Shown one piece after another: positions 1 to 7,112 of a stretch of DNA of 10,067 nt. The notes beneath the pieces were generated by a model. It ran no database searches and was not told the DNA's origin. It worked only from the letters and a program-made list of their open reading frames with translations. Source of the stretch: Desulfobacterales bacterium (GTDB taxonomy: Bacteria > Desulfobacterota > Desulfobacteria > Desulfobacterales > UBA5852); contig JASJBQ010000189.1 of NCBI GenBank assembly GCA_030066455.1, positions 1 to 10,067 on the forward strand, given 5' to 3'. The first letter of the stretch is position 1. The number at the start of each line of letters is the position of its first letter. The translations under genes were made by a program, and so were the position numbers.

Positions 1-1161
1 ATATGCGCCGCAGGAAGTGACGTCCTGCTGGCCGGAACGCTGCCGACGCCAGCCGTATCCTTTTTGACCCCGAGGCATGGCGCGGCCGCGGGGGTGGTGA
101 TTTCCGCGTCCCACAACCCCTATGAAGACAACGGCATCAAGCTTTTCGGGCCGGACGGGTACAAACTGAGCGAAGCCCAGGAGGCCGAACTCGAGTCGAT
201 GATTCTTGCGGCGGCTGGCGTCGATGAAGATCGTCGCCAAAAACCGGTCGGCACCGTCGATCGAATCGAAACCGCCGCCGAGGATTATCTGTCCTTTCTG
301 CGCGGCACGATGCCGGAGCATTTCTCATTGAAAGGATGCCGCATCGCGCTGGACTGTGCCAATGGGGCCACTTCGGAGATCGCAGCCAGGCTTTTGGCGA
401 CCTGGGGGGCTGATCTGGTGACGCTGTACGACCGACCCGACGGAATCAACATCAACCTTGACTGCGGTTCCGAACATACGGGCGCCCTCCGTCAGACGGT
501 GATTGAACAGCGGGCCGACCTGGGTGTCGCTTTCGATGGCGACGGGGATCGAATGATCGCCGTCGACGAAACCGGCCGGATGCTTTCCGGCGATCAGATC
601 CTGGCCATCGGCGCCCGGTATCTGAAAGGGCAGGGCCAGCTGGCCAACAACCGGGTGGTTTCGACGGTGATGAGCAACCTGGGGCTCAAGGAGGCCCTGC
701 AGGCCATGGGTATCGAGCACGAAACCTGCAAGGTGGGCGATCGTTTCGTTATGGAGGCCATGCGAAATTCGGGGGCCGTGCTGGGCGGAGAAGACTCCGG
801 TCACATCATTTATCTCCAGCATCACAGCACCGGAGACGGCTTGATCAGCGCACTGAAACTGCTGGAGGCCATGCAAGGCGATCACCGCCCGCTCTCGGAA
901 CTGGGACGCGTGATGACGCCTTATCCGCAGCGCCTGGAAAATGTGCCCGTCCGTGACAAACCCGATCTTAAAGGGATCAAGGACGTTCAGCAGGAGATCG
1001 CAGCGGTTGAAGCGCGCCTAGGCGAACGGGGCCGTGTACTGGTGCGTTATTCGGGAACGCAATCCATTTGCCGTGTTATGGTGGAAGGTCCGGATGAAAA
1101 GGAAGTAGGGATCTGTTGTCAGGCGATCGCGGAAGCGGTCGCCACAGCGATTGGCGAATGA
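1..1161 (+). CDS. glmM: Phosphoglucosamine mutase, 3' part (5' end outside window)
   Basis: Converts glucosamine-6-phosphate to glucosamine-1-phosphate in the cytoplasm, on the route to UDP-GlcNAc for peptidoglycan and LPS. The frame is open from base 1, so the true start lies upstream; about 386 codons are present against a usual length near 450. Motifs appear in family order: the active-site SASHNP (bases 103-120, phosphoserine codon at 109-111), the Mg-binding DGDGDR (535-552), the sugar-binding loop GEDSGH (787-804, usually GEQSGH in GlmM) and the C-terminal phosphate-binding loop RYSGTQ (1045-1062, usually RPSGTE). The text around DCGS and the STGDGL segment fits GlmM better than phosphomannomutase. 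The Glu-to-Gln change in the last loop is worth noting, but everything else looks intact. The TGA stop is at 1159-1161. It converges on the minus-strand membrane-protein gene. Confidence 0.93.
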   Translation: MCAAGSDVLLAGTLPTPAVSFLTPRHGAAAGVVISASHNPYEDNGIKLFGPDGYKLSEAQEAELESMILAAAGVDEDRRQKPVGTVDRIETAAEDYLSFLRGTMPEHFSLKGCRIALDCANGATSEIAARLLATWGADLVTLYDRPDGININLDCGSEHTGALRQTVIEQRADLGVAFDGDGDRMIAVDETGRMLSGDQILAIGARYLKGQGQLANNRVVSTVMSNLGLKEALQAMGIEHETCKVGDRFVMEAMRNSGAVLGGEDSGHIIYLQHHSTGDGLISALKLLEAMQGDHRPLSELGRVMTPYPQRLENVPVRDKPDLKGIKDVQQEIAAVEARLGERGRVLVRYSGTQSICRVMVEGPDEKEVGICCQAIAEAVATAIGE

Positions 1162-1178
1162 TCAAAATCAAAAGTAAA

Positions 1179-1209
1179 CCCCTGCCCCGATTTTCCGCCG
1201 GGGCAGGGG
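1179..1209 (-). terminator. Rho-independent terminator of the minus-strand BI-1 family gene
   Basis: A perfect 10-bp inverted repeat, CCCCTGCCCC (1179-1188) and GGGGCAGGGG (1200-1209), encloses an 11-base loop. Read on the minus strand, the stem is followed by a T-rich run (TTTACTTTTGATTTTGAT), as expected for an intrinsic terminator 41 bases past the membrane-protein stop. On the plus strand the stem is not followed by a T tract. It may still slow glmM transcripts, but its main direction is minus. Confidence 0.8.
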
Positions 1210-1249
1210 GCGTGCTTGAACGATTCCCGCATGCAGGGGGCCGCGTCGA

Positions 1250-1978
1250 TTATTCGCGCGATCCGAAGATGCGCAGCAACATCAAAAACAGATTGATGAA
1301 GTCGAGATAGAGCGTCAGCGCTCCCTGGATGGTACCCTTGCGAATCACGGCGGCATCGAGATCAGCGGGCATGGCCACGGCCATTTCTTTTAGTTTCTGC
1401 GTATCGTAGGCGGTGAGGCCGACGAATACGATCACGCCGATATAGCTGATCACCATATGCACCATGGGGCTTTGAAAGAAAATGTTGACCACGCTGGCGA
1501 TGATGATGCCGATCAGGCCCATGAACATAAAGCTGCCCATGGAGGTGAGATCCCTTTTGGTTACCCAGCCGAAAATGCTGCAGGCGGCGAAAGTGCCCGA
1601 ACAGATGAAAAATACCTGCGCAATCGAACTACCGGTGTATGTCAATAATATCGTGCTGAGAGAAGCGCCCATCAGGACCGCGAAGAGAACGAACATGGAG
1701 GTCGCGGTCGATGCCTGCATCTTATGAATCCGGGCGCTCAGCACAAAAACCATAATCAACGGTGAAATCAGGACGGCCCAGTAGAGCATTGTCGGGCTGA
1801 CGCCGCCTTCGGGGCTGGCCCTGAAGAACAAGTTTAGAATCGTCGGGCTGTTGGCGACGAACCAGGCGGTAGCGCCGGTAAGACCCAATCCCATGGTCAT
1901 CCACATGTATACGCCGCGAACAAAAGTGTTGACGCGAACGAGAACATCTTGTTGCTGAATCGGAACTGACTGCTGCAT
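1250..1978 (-). CDS. Bax inhibitor-1/YccA (YetJ-like) family integral membrane protein
   Basis: A 242-residue polytopic protein of the BI-1/TMBIM family, inner-membrane proteins with pH-sensitive calcium leak activity in characterised members such as Bacillus YetJ and a link to FtsH in E. coli YccA. About seven hydrophobic segments are visible, near residues 22-42, 65-83, 91-112, 117-137, 150-168, 172-190 and 216-237. The family signatures are the GLTAYDTQKLK segment (187-197) and the last helix with LTLYLDFINLFL (221-232). Asp192 and Asp226 are candidates for the conserved acidic pair of the pore. I chose the ATG at 1978 because an ideal AGGAGG lies six bases upstream; a start at 2005 would add nine residues and would place that ribosome site inside the gene. 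It is a single-gene unit with its own promoter and terminator. Its substrate here is unknown. Confidence 0.92.
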   Translation of the reverse strand: MQQSVPIQQQDVLVRVNTFVRGVYMWMTMGLGLTGATAWFVANSPTILNLFFRASPEGGVSPTMLYWAVLISPLIMVFVLSARIHKMQASTATSMFVLFAVLMGASLSTILLTYTGSSIAQVFFICSGTFAACSIFGWVTKRDLTSMGSFMFMGLIGIIIASVVNIFFQSPMVHMVISYIGVIVFVGLTAYDTQKLKEMAVAMPADLDAAVIRKGTIQGALTLYLDFINLFLMLLRIFGSRE

Positions 1979-1984
1979 GGATAT

Positions 1985-1990
1985 CCTCCT
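1985..1990 (-). promoter_or_regulatory. Shine-Dalgarno site of the BI-1 family gene
   Basis: The minus strand reads AGGAGG, then six bases, then ATG (1978-1976). This perfect site decides the start and argues against the longer in-frame reading from 2005. Confidence 0.85.
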
Positions 1991-2025
1991 GGTTGTGTTT
2001 TTCAATAGTGATTAAAATTTGATAG

Positions 2026-2053
2026 AAGATACCACATTCGCGACCACATTCAA
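2026..2053 (-). promoter_or_regulatory. Candidate sigma70-type promoter for the BI-1 family gene
   Basis: On the minus strand, TTGAAT (2053-2048) as a -35 box is separated by 16 bases from TATCTT (2031-2026) as a -10 box. This would start transcription near 2019 and give a leader of about 40 bases. Both boxes are partial matches to consensus, so this is a prediction by eye. A tandem repeat fills the spacer. Confidence 0.4.
2031..2051. repeat. Tandem 9-bp direct repeat in divergent intergenic region
   Basis: ACCACATTC occurs exactly at 2031-2039 and again at 2043-2051, giving a 12-base period. The pair lies within the candidate minus-strand promoter and about 70-90 bases upstream of the plus-strand gene at 2122. 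Tandem half-sites about one helical turn apart are typical of regulator binding, but no known box is recognised. Confidence 0.5.
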
Positions 2054-2121
2054 CCATTAACAAGATGATAATTCGGTTAGTTTATCAGGGTGTCGCGGTT
2101 ATTGCCATGGAGACCGGTTAA

Positions 2122-2448
2122 ATGAATGCGGATCGTCTCTACCAAGAATTGAAAGACTTGAGTGAACGCTTGGGAATTGAAGTTTCCGAACAAAACTTTC
2201 GGGCCACAGGCATCAAGGCCCGCAGCGGCTACTGTGTTATCCGGGGGACACCCATGTTCCTGATCGATAAAAACAAGCGACTGCAACGCCGCATTGCGAT
2301 TCTTTCCGAGTTCCTGGGTTGCCGGATCACCGAGGACGTGTTCATGGTTCCAGCGGTTCGTGAGCACCTCGACAAATACCGACCCAAGAGGCCGCGCGCG
2401 AACAAGCAACCCGAGCTGTTTCCAGCAAAGCCGGATGATAACCAATAA
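2122..2448 (+). CDS. Conserved protein of unknown function (108 aa)
   Basis: A small soluble protein with no signal peptide or membrane segment. The N-terminal half is amphipathic (residues 1-20). A central GYCVIRG segment (36-42) leads into a strand and DKN turn (44-52), then a helix (53-65), then EDVFMVPAVREHL (71-83), then a basic, proline-rich tail (88-108). The Gly/Cys-Arg-Gly then Asp then VF-PAVR order resembles a short, uncharacterised protein I associate with deltaproteobacteria; I cannot attach a family number or function. Cysteines are at 38 and 67. The ATG at 2122 has GGAG (2109-2112) nine bases upstream. It is divergent from the BI-1 gene and lies 75 bases before xseA in the same direction, so it may be the first gene of that transcript. 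No terminator is evident between them. Confidence 0.8.
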   Translation: MNADRLYQELKDLSERLGIEVSEQNFRATGIKARSGYCVIRGTPMFLIDKNKRLQRRIAILSEFLGCRITEDVFMVPAVREHLDKYRPKRPRANKQPELFPAKPDDNQ

Positions 2449-2523
2449 GTTTACATAATATATCTTATCAGACCCTGAGTCATTCACAATCGCCCGGCAC
2501 CGGGTGGCCCCCACATTAATCTA

Positions 2524-3891
2524 TTGGATTCCAAACACAAAAATCGCGCATCCGCTCCCAAAAACGTTTACACGGTATCGGAGTTAAATCGGCGCATCAA
2601 AAAACGGCTGGAAACGGATTTTCCGTTGGTTTGGATTGCGGGAGAGATTTCCAATCTCAAGCGCCCGCCTTCCGGCCACCTCTACTTCACGCTCAAAGAC
2701 AGTCAATCCCAATTGAGCGCCGTGATGTTCAAAAATCAGGCACGCCGCCTGACGGCCCAGCCCGAAGACGGTCTCGCCGTCCTGGCCATGGGACGTGTCA
2801 GCGTTTACGAACCGCGCGGTATCTACCAGTTGATCATCGAATACGTCGAGCCCAAGGGGCTCGGTGATCTGCAACTGGCTTTTGAGCAATTGAAACGAAA
2901 ACTGTCTGCTGAGGGCCTCTTCGATCCCACAGGAAAAAAAACCCTGCCCTCACTGCCGCACAAGGTTCACGTGATCACGTCACCCGGCGGAGCCGTCTTC
3001 CATGACACCATCAGCATCATTCAGCGGCGGTTTAGCAATATTCCGATTGTGCTTATTCCGACGGCGGTCCAGGGAGCCGGCGCGGTCGAGGCCATCATCC
3101 AGGCCATCGCGTGGTTGAACGAACGGCCGGACGCGGAAATCGCCATACTGGCGCGCGGCGGCGGGTCTCTCGAGGATCTGCAGGCTTTCAACACGGAAAA
3201 GGTCGCACGTGCGATTTATCAGTCTCGCGTGCCGATCATATCCGCCATCGGACACGAAACAGATTATACGATTGCCGATTTTGTCGCGGATTTACGTGCG
3301 CCCACCCCATCGGCGGCGGCCGAATTGGTCGTACCGGAAAAAAAGGCGCTAAAGGAAAGGATTGCAGCCCTCGAGCGTCAGCTCGGTGTAGCCGCAGCGG
3401 CCGATCTTGCCAACAGACGTCATCGACTGGAAACCTCTCGCCAGCGGCTGCTGGATCCACGACAGCGTATCTACGATGGACGCCTGGTCATTGATGATCT
3501 GACGCGACGAATGCGTATTGGGCTGGACCGAACGCTGCGCGACAGCCGCATCAGATTAACCGCGATATCGGCGCGGCTGAAGCCATACCGCATTCAGGAA
3601 AACATCTCCAATAGTAAACTAAAACATAAGCAATTAATTCTTAATATGCTAAAATCTATAGTATTATTAATTAGAAACAACAAATGGAAAAACGAGGTGT
3701 TGGTGTCGCGATTGAGGGCCCTCAATCCCATGGCGGTGCTTGACCGTGGATACAGCATTACCCGTAAACTGCCCCAGCGCTCGATTATCATGGATACACG
3801 GCAGGTCGATATCAATGATCAGGTGGAAATAACCCTGGCTTCGGGCACCCTTACCGGCCGGATCGAAGGAAAGGATGGCGATGGCGCATAA
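2524..3891 (+). CDS. xseA: Exodeoxyribonuclease VII large subunit
   Basis: Catalytic subunit of exonuclease VII, which degrades single-stranded DNA from both ends to short oligonucleotides; it acts in the cytoplasm with several XseB copies. At 455 residues it matches the family (E. coli 456). The N-terminal OB-fold spans about residues 17-112. The catalytic domain follows, with TSPGGAVFHD (152-161), RGGGSLEDLQAFN (211-223), GHETDYTIADFVADLRAPTPSAAAEL (243-268, containing the conserved GHETD) and a long helical arm (about 270-400). The C-terminal NPMAVLDRGYS (401-411) is typical. The start is TTG at 2524, the only ATG/GTG/TTG codon between the in-frame stop at 2476-2478 and the OB-fold. It has no close Shine-Dalgarno sequence (GGTGG at 2503-2507 is 16 bases away), so an ATT start at 2515 cannot be excluded. 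Bases 3601-3690 are strikingly AT-rich. The 3' end overlaps xseB by 17 bases. Confidence 0.95.
   Translation: MDSKHKNRASAPKNVYTVSELNRRIKKRLETDFPLVWIAGEISNLKRPPSGHLYFTLKDSQSQLSAVMFKNQARRLTAQPEDGLAVLAMGRVSVYEPRGIYQLIIEYVEPKGLGDLQLAFEQLKRKLSAEGLFDPTGKKTLPSLPHKVHVITSPGGAVFHDTISIIQRRFSNIPIVLIPTAVQGAGAVEAIIQAIAWLNERPDAEIAILARGGGSLEDLQAFNTEKVARAIYQSRVPIISAIGHETDYTIADFVADLRAPTPSAAAELVVPEKKALKERIAALERQLGVAAAADLANRRHRLETSRQRLLDPRQRIYDGRLVIDDLTRRMRIGLDRTLRDSRIRLTAISARLKPYRIQENISNSKLKHKQLILNMLKSIVLLIRNNKWKNEVLVSRLRALNPMAVLDRGYSITRKLPQRSIIMDTRQVDINDQVEITLASGTLTGRIEGKDGDGA
3601..3690. other. AT-rich island within xseA
   Basis: By count only 19 of these 90 bases are G or C (21%), against 53 of 90 (59%) in the 90 bases just upstream. 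The frame stays open and encodes residues 360-389 of XseA, using codons such as TTA, CTA, ATA and AGA that are scarce in the rest of the window. The segment falls in the poorly conserved helical arm just before the conserved C-terminal NPMAVLDRGY. It could be an in-frame insertion, a relaxed segment, or a region kept AT-rich for an internal promoter. No clear -35/-10 pair was found. Confidence 0.6.
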
Positions 3892-4153
3892 AACGTTTGA
3901 ACAATACATGCTGGATCTCGAAAAGATCGTCAAGGAGTTGGAAAAAGGCGACCTGCCACTTGCAAACGCGTTAAAACGCTTTGAAGACGGCATGGCCCTT
4001 TCCAAGCGATGCAGTCAAATGCTCGATGAAAGCGAACAGAAAATCAGTCGGTTGATCAAAGACGGCGAGGGGGCATTGACGGAGCGGGAAATTGCGGACC
4101 AGGCAGCGGATGTCGACCCGTCTTTACCCTTAGAACGAAGCGAGTCGGATTGA
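3875..4153 (+). CDS. xseB: Exodeoxyribonuclease VII small subunit
   Basis: Small accessory subunit that binds the helical arm of XseA to form exonuclease VII. The protein has 92 residues. The characteristic part is TFEQYMLDLEKIVKELEKGD (residues 7-26), then LPLANALKRFEDGMALSKRC (27-46) and the ending helix DESEQKISRLI (51-61). This gives the two-helix hairpin of the family, followed by an unconserved acidic tail of about 30 residues. The ATG at 3875 overlaps xseA by 17 bases. A second ATG at 3881 would remove two residues and is better spaced from the AAGGA at 3871-3875, so the start is uncertain by two codons. The stop overlaps the ispA start (TTGA, 4150-4153), which suggests coupled translation. 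Confidence 0.93.
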   Translation: MAMAHKTFEQYMLDLEKIVKELEKGDLPLANALKRFEDGMALSKRCSQMLDESEQKISRLIKDGEGALTEREIADQAADVDPSLPLERSESD

Positions 4154-5049
4154 ATTCATTTTATCTCAAGTCCTATGTCGAGAACTGGCGCCGGGAAATC
4201 AACCAGGCACTGCGCCGCTATCTTCCCGGCGAAGACCGTCGCAACGGTGTCGTTGCCGCCATGAATCACTCGCTGCACGCCGGCGGCAAACGCCTGCGGC
4301 CGATTTTATGTATCGCTGCCTGCGAGGCGGTTGGCGGAAAGGGGGCTGATACGCTCCCGGCCTGTTGCGCCCTGGAAATGGTGCACACCTATTCGCTGAT
4401 TCACGACGATCTTCCGGCCATGGATGACGACCAACTTCGCCGGGGGCGCCCCACCTGCCACATCGTCTTCGGAGAAGCCACCGCCATTTTAGCCGGAGAC
4501 GCCCTCTTGACCAAAGCCTTTGAGGTGCTGGCCGACCATGCCGCTTTACAGGCACCCGAGCAGCAAATCCGGTGGATGCGGATCGTTCAGCATTTGGCCC
4601 GGGCTGCCGGCTGCAAGGGGATGATCGAGGGGCAGATGCAGGACATCCACTCAGAGGGACGCCGCCTGGGAATGGAACAATTGGAGCAGCTTCACCGGCT
4701 CAAAACGGGAGCCCTGATCAAGGCCGCCGTCTCCATCGGTGCTGAAATCGGCAGGGCGACCCCTCAGCAGACGCAAGCCCTGAATCTCTATGCCGAAAAG
4801 ATCGGCCTGGCCTTTCAGGTCCAGGATGACATCCTGAACGTCGAGGGCGATCCGGAGAAACTCGGTAAGAACGTGGGGACGGATCGGTACCGCGGAAAAA
4901 ACACCTACCCTGCCCTGATCGGCTTGGAAGCGGCCAAAACCCGGGCTGTCAGCCTGATTGCGGAAGCCTTGCGTGCTCTCGACATTTTTGATACCAAGAC
5001 CGAACCTTTACGGGCGGTCGCCGACTATATCATCGACCGCAACCGCTAG
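4150..5049 (+). CDS. ispA: Polyprenyl synthetase, probable (2E,6E)-farnesyl diphosphate synthase
   Basis: Condenses dimethylallyl/geranyl diphosphate with isopentenyl diphosphate to make farnesyl diphosphate, the precursor of undecaprenyl phosphate and quinone side chains. The protein has 299 residues, the usual length. GGKRLRP (45-51) binds diphosphate. The first Asp-rich motif is DDLPAMDDD (86-94) with two extra residues between the Asp pairs, as in bacterial type II enzymes. The stretch YSLIHDD (81-87) resembles E. coli IspA. The second Asp-rich motif is DDILN (226-230), where the usual last Asp is Asn. KTGALI (185-190) and the C-terminal AVADYIIDRNR (289-299) are also typical. A geranylgeranyl diphosphate product cannot be ruled out. 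The start is TTG at 4150, which overlaps the xseB stop; the local ribosome site is weak, so expression probably depends on coupling. dxs, 79 bases downstream, supplies the pathway. Confidence 0.93.
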   Translation: MNSFYLKSYVENWRREINQALRRYLPGEDRRNGVVAAMNHSLHAGGKRLRPILCIAACEAVGGKGADTLPACCALEMVHTYSLIHDDLPAMDDDQLRRGRPTCHIVFGEATAILAGDALLTKAFEVLADHAALQAPEQQIRWMRIVQHLARAAGCKGMIEGQMQDIHSEGRRLGMEQLEQLHRLKTGALIKAAVSIGAEIGRATPQQTQALNLYAEKIGLAFQVQDDILNVEGDPEKLGKNVGTDRYRGKNTYPALIGLEAAKTRAVSLIAEALRALDIFDTKTEPLRAVADYIIDRNR

Positions 5050-5128
5050 CATGAGGACGCAAACCGAAACAAGCCTCAGGCAACCGCTGCGTGTTCAACC
5101 GGACAGCTAAATCCGCGTCCAAAGCGGA

Positions 5129-7093
5129 ATGTCGATGATCACCCGCCCGAGGCAACATCAAACGGACGCACGACTTTTGAATTTGCTCAAAACGATTAAC
5201 GGTCCCGACGACCTTAAGAAACTAAAGCGTTCACAGCTAAAGAAAGTTGCGGCCGAACTGCGGCACGCGATCGTCGAAGTGGTATCCCGAAACGGCGGCC
5301 ATTTGGCGCCGAGTTTGGGCGCCGTCGACCTGGCGGTGGCTTTGCACTATGTATTCGACAGCCCGACCGATAAAATCATCTGGGATGTCGGCCACCAGGC
5401 CTACGCCCATAAGCTGCTTACCGGTCGGCGGGACGCATTCGAAACGATTCGCCAGCACGAGGGCCTCTCCGGTTTCACACGCATGAGCGAAAGCAGCCAT
5501 GACGCCTTCACCACAGGCCACAGCAGCACTTCGATTTCGGCGGCGCTGGGGATTGCATCCGCCAAGCGCATCAAAGATGAGAACGCCAAGGTGATTGCCG
5601 TGATTGGCGATGGGTCCATGACCGCCGGCCTGGCCTACGAGGGGCTGAACCAGGCCGGAGAGGTCCACAAAGGCAAAAATCTGATCGTCATCCTCAACGA
5701 CAATGAGATGTCCATCTCACCCAACGTCGGCGCCCTGTCTTCATTTCTGAGTCGGACCTTTTCCGCCGGCCGGCTCCAGGACTTACGCCGGGAAATCGGT
5801 GAGTTTTTGAAATCACTGCCCAAGATCGGTGACGACGTCTACCAGTGGGCCAAACGCTCGGAGGAATCCTTCAAAACCTTCGTGACGCCCGGCATGCTGT
5901 TTGAGGCCTTTAATTTCGATTATTTCGGTCCCATCGACGGTCACAATCTCGATCACCTGATCGACATCCTTGTCAATATACGCAAGATTCAGGATCCGAT
6001 CCTTTTGCACGTCATCACCAAAAAAGGCAGGGGCTACCGTCCCGCCGAAGACAACCCGGTTCATTTTCACGGCTGCGGCCGTTTTGAAGTGGCCACCGGC
6101 GAATGTGTTCAAAGCCAGGTCCAGCCCCCCTCCTACACCCAGGTTTTCGGCGAAACCATGGTCGATCTGGCCCGCCGTGACTCACGCATCGTTGCGGTGA
6201 CGGCGGCCATGCCCGAGGGCACTGGCCTGGCGCAGTTCTCCCGGACATTTCCCGACCGTTTTTTCGACGTCGGCATTGCCGAACAACATGGGGTCACGTT
6301 TGCCGCCGGACTGGCCACCGAAGGGCTCAAACCGGTGGTCGCGATCTATTCGACGTTTCTGCAGCGCGCTTACGATCAGATTATCCACGATGTCTGCATC
6401 GAGGCCCTGCCCGTCGTTTTTGCCCTTGATCGCGGCGGCATCGTCGGTGAAGACGGTGCCACGCACCACGGCCTCTTCGATCTGTCTTATCTGCGCAGCC
6501 TTCCGAACATGGTGGTCATGGCGCCCAGGGACGAAAACGAACTGCGGCGCATGCTGCTGACCGCTGTCGAACACGATGGTCCCATTGCCCTGCGCTATCC
6601 TCGCGGGACAGCACCCGGAGTCGTTATGGACCCGACGCTCACCCCCCTTGCCATCGGCAAAGGCGAACAGGTCTGCGGGGGGGAAGACGCGGACGTTCTG
6701 GTGATCGCCATCGGCCAACCGGTTGCCGAAGCCGTCCGGGCCCATTCCGTCCTCCAGCATGAAGGCATCCAGGCGACCGTGATCAATGCCCGCTTTGTCA
6801 AACCGCTGGACACCGACCTGATCGTCGCGCTGGCCGAGCGGATTCCGCGCGTCATCACCGTTGAAGACAACACCCGCGAGGGCGGCTTCGGCAGCGCCGT
6901 TCTGGAAGCGCTGGCCGAAGCCGGCCTGAAGGGCATCCAACTCGAACGCCTGGGCATCGACGACGTCTTCGTTTCCCACGGTCCCCAGCAATTGCTTCGG
7001 CATATTCACAAAATCGATGCCGATGCCATTGTCGCTGCCGCCAAGCAAATGCTGCCGCAACCCCGGTTGCAGGCCACCACTGCCCAAAGCTGA
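5129..7093 (+). CDS. dxs: 1-deoxy-D-xylulose-5-phosphate synthase
   Basis: Thiamine-diphosphate enzyme that joins pyruvate and glyceraldehyde-3-phosphate to DXP, the first step of the MEP isoprenoid pathway and a branch point to thiamine and pyridoxal. At 654 residues it is slightly longer than usual (about 620-640) because of an N-terminal extension before LLKTINGPDDLKKL (19-32). The catalytic GGHLAPSLG is at 56-64, WDVGHQAYAHKL at 85-96, and the cofactor motif runs from GDGSMTAG (160-167) to the Asn of ILND (188-191). The transketolase-type Glu is in VGIAEQHG (381-388, E385), DRGGIVGEDGATHHG is at 434-448, and the C-terminal domain covers about 520-640. The ATG at 5129 has only GCGGA upstream, and ATG 5135 is an alternative. 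A small stem (TCCGC 5112-5116 with GCGGA 5124-5128) could cover this site. The order ispA-dxs is a common bacterial arrangement. Confidence 0.96.
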   Translation: MSMITRPRQHQTDARLLNLLKTINGPDDLKKLKRSQLKKVAAELRHAIVEVVSRNGGHLAPSLGAVDLAVALHYVFDSPTDKIIWDVGHQAYAHKLLTGRRDAFETIRQHEGLSGFTRMSESSHDAFTTGHSSTSISAALGIASAKRIKDENAKVIAVIGDGSMTAGLAYEGLNQAGEVHKGKNLIVILNDNEMSISPNVGALSSFLSRTFSAGRLQDLRREIGEFLKSLPKIGDDVYQWAKRSEESFKTFVTPGMLFEAFNFDYFGPIDGHNLDHLIDILVNIRKIQDPILLHVITKKGRGYRPAEDNPVHFHGCGRFEVATGECVQSQVQPPSYTQVFGETMVDLARRDSRIVAVTAAMPEGTGLAQFSRTFPDRFFDVGIAEQHGVTFAAGLATEGLKPVVAIYSTFLQRAYDQIIHDVCIEALPVVFALDRGGIVGEDGATHHGLFDLSYLRSLPNMVVMAPRDENELRRMLLTAVEHDGPIALRYPRGTAPGVVMDPTLTPLAIGKGEQVCGGEDADVLVIAIGQPVAEAVRAHSVLQHEGIQATVINARFVKPLDTDLIVALAERIPRVITVEDNTREGGFGSAVLEALAEAGLKGIQLERLGIDDVFVSHGPQQLLRHIHKIDADAIVAAAKQMLPQPRLQATTAQS

Positions 7094-7112
7094 ATACCCG
7101 CCACCGGCCGTC

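Noticed and set aside
1722..2063. Minus-strand 113-codon open frame overlapping the start of the BI-1 gene
   Set aside because: It is an alternative frame of the same DNA. The real gene has an ideal ribosome site and seven membrane helices.
2449..2470. AT-rich TTTACA/TAATAT sequence as a promoter for xseA
   Set aside because: No -35/-10 pair with 15-19 base spacing could be found, so it was not listed as a feature.
3632..3675. Inverted AATTAAT/ATTAATT arms in the AT-rich part of xseA as a possible binding site or hairpin
   Set aside because: The match is only seven bases and these strings are nearly self-complementary in AT-rich DNA, so chance explains them.
7017..7112. Longer tlyA reading frame starting inside dxs
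   Set aside because: The extra 32 residues are proline- and cysteine-rich frame-shifted dxs sequence, and the S4 domain begins right after ATG 7113.
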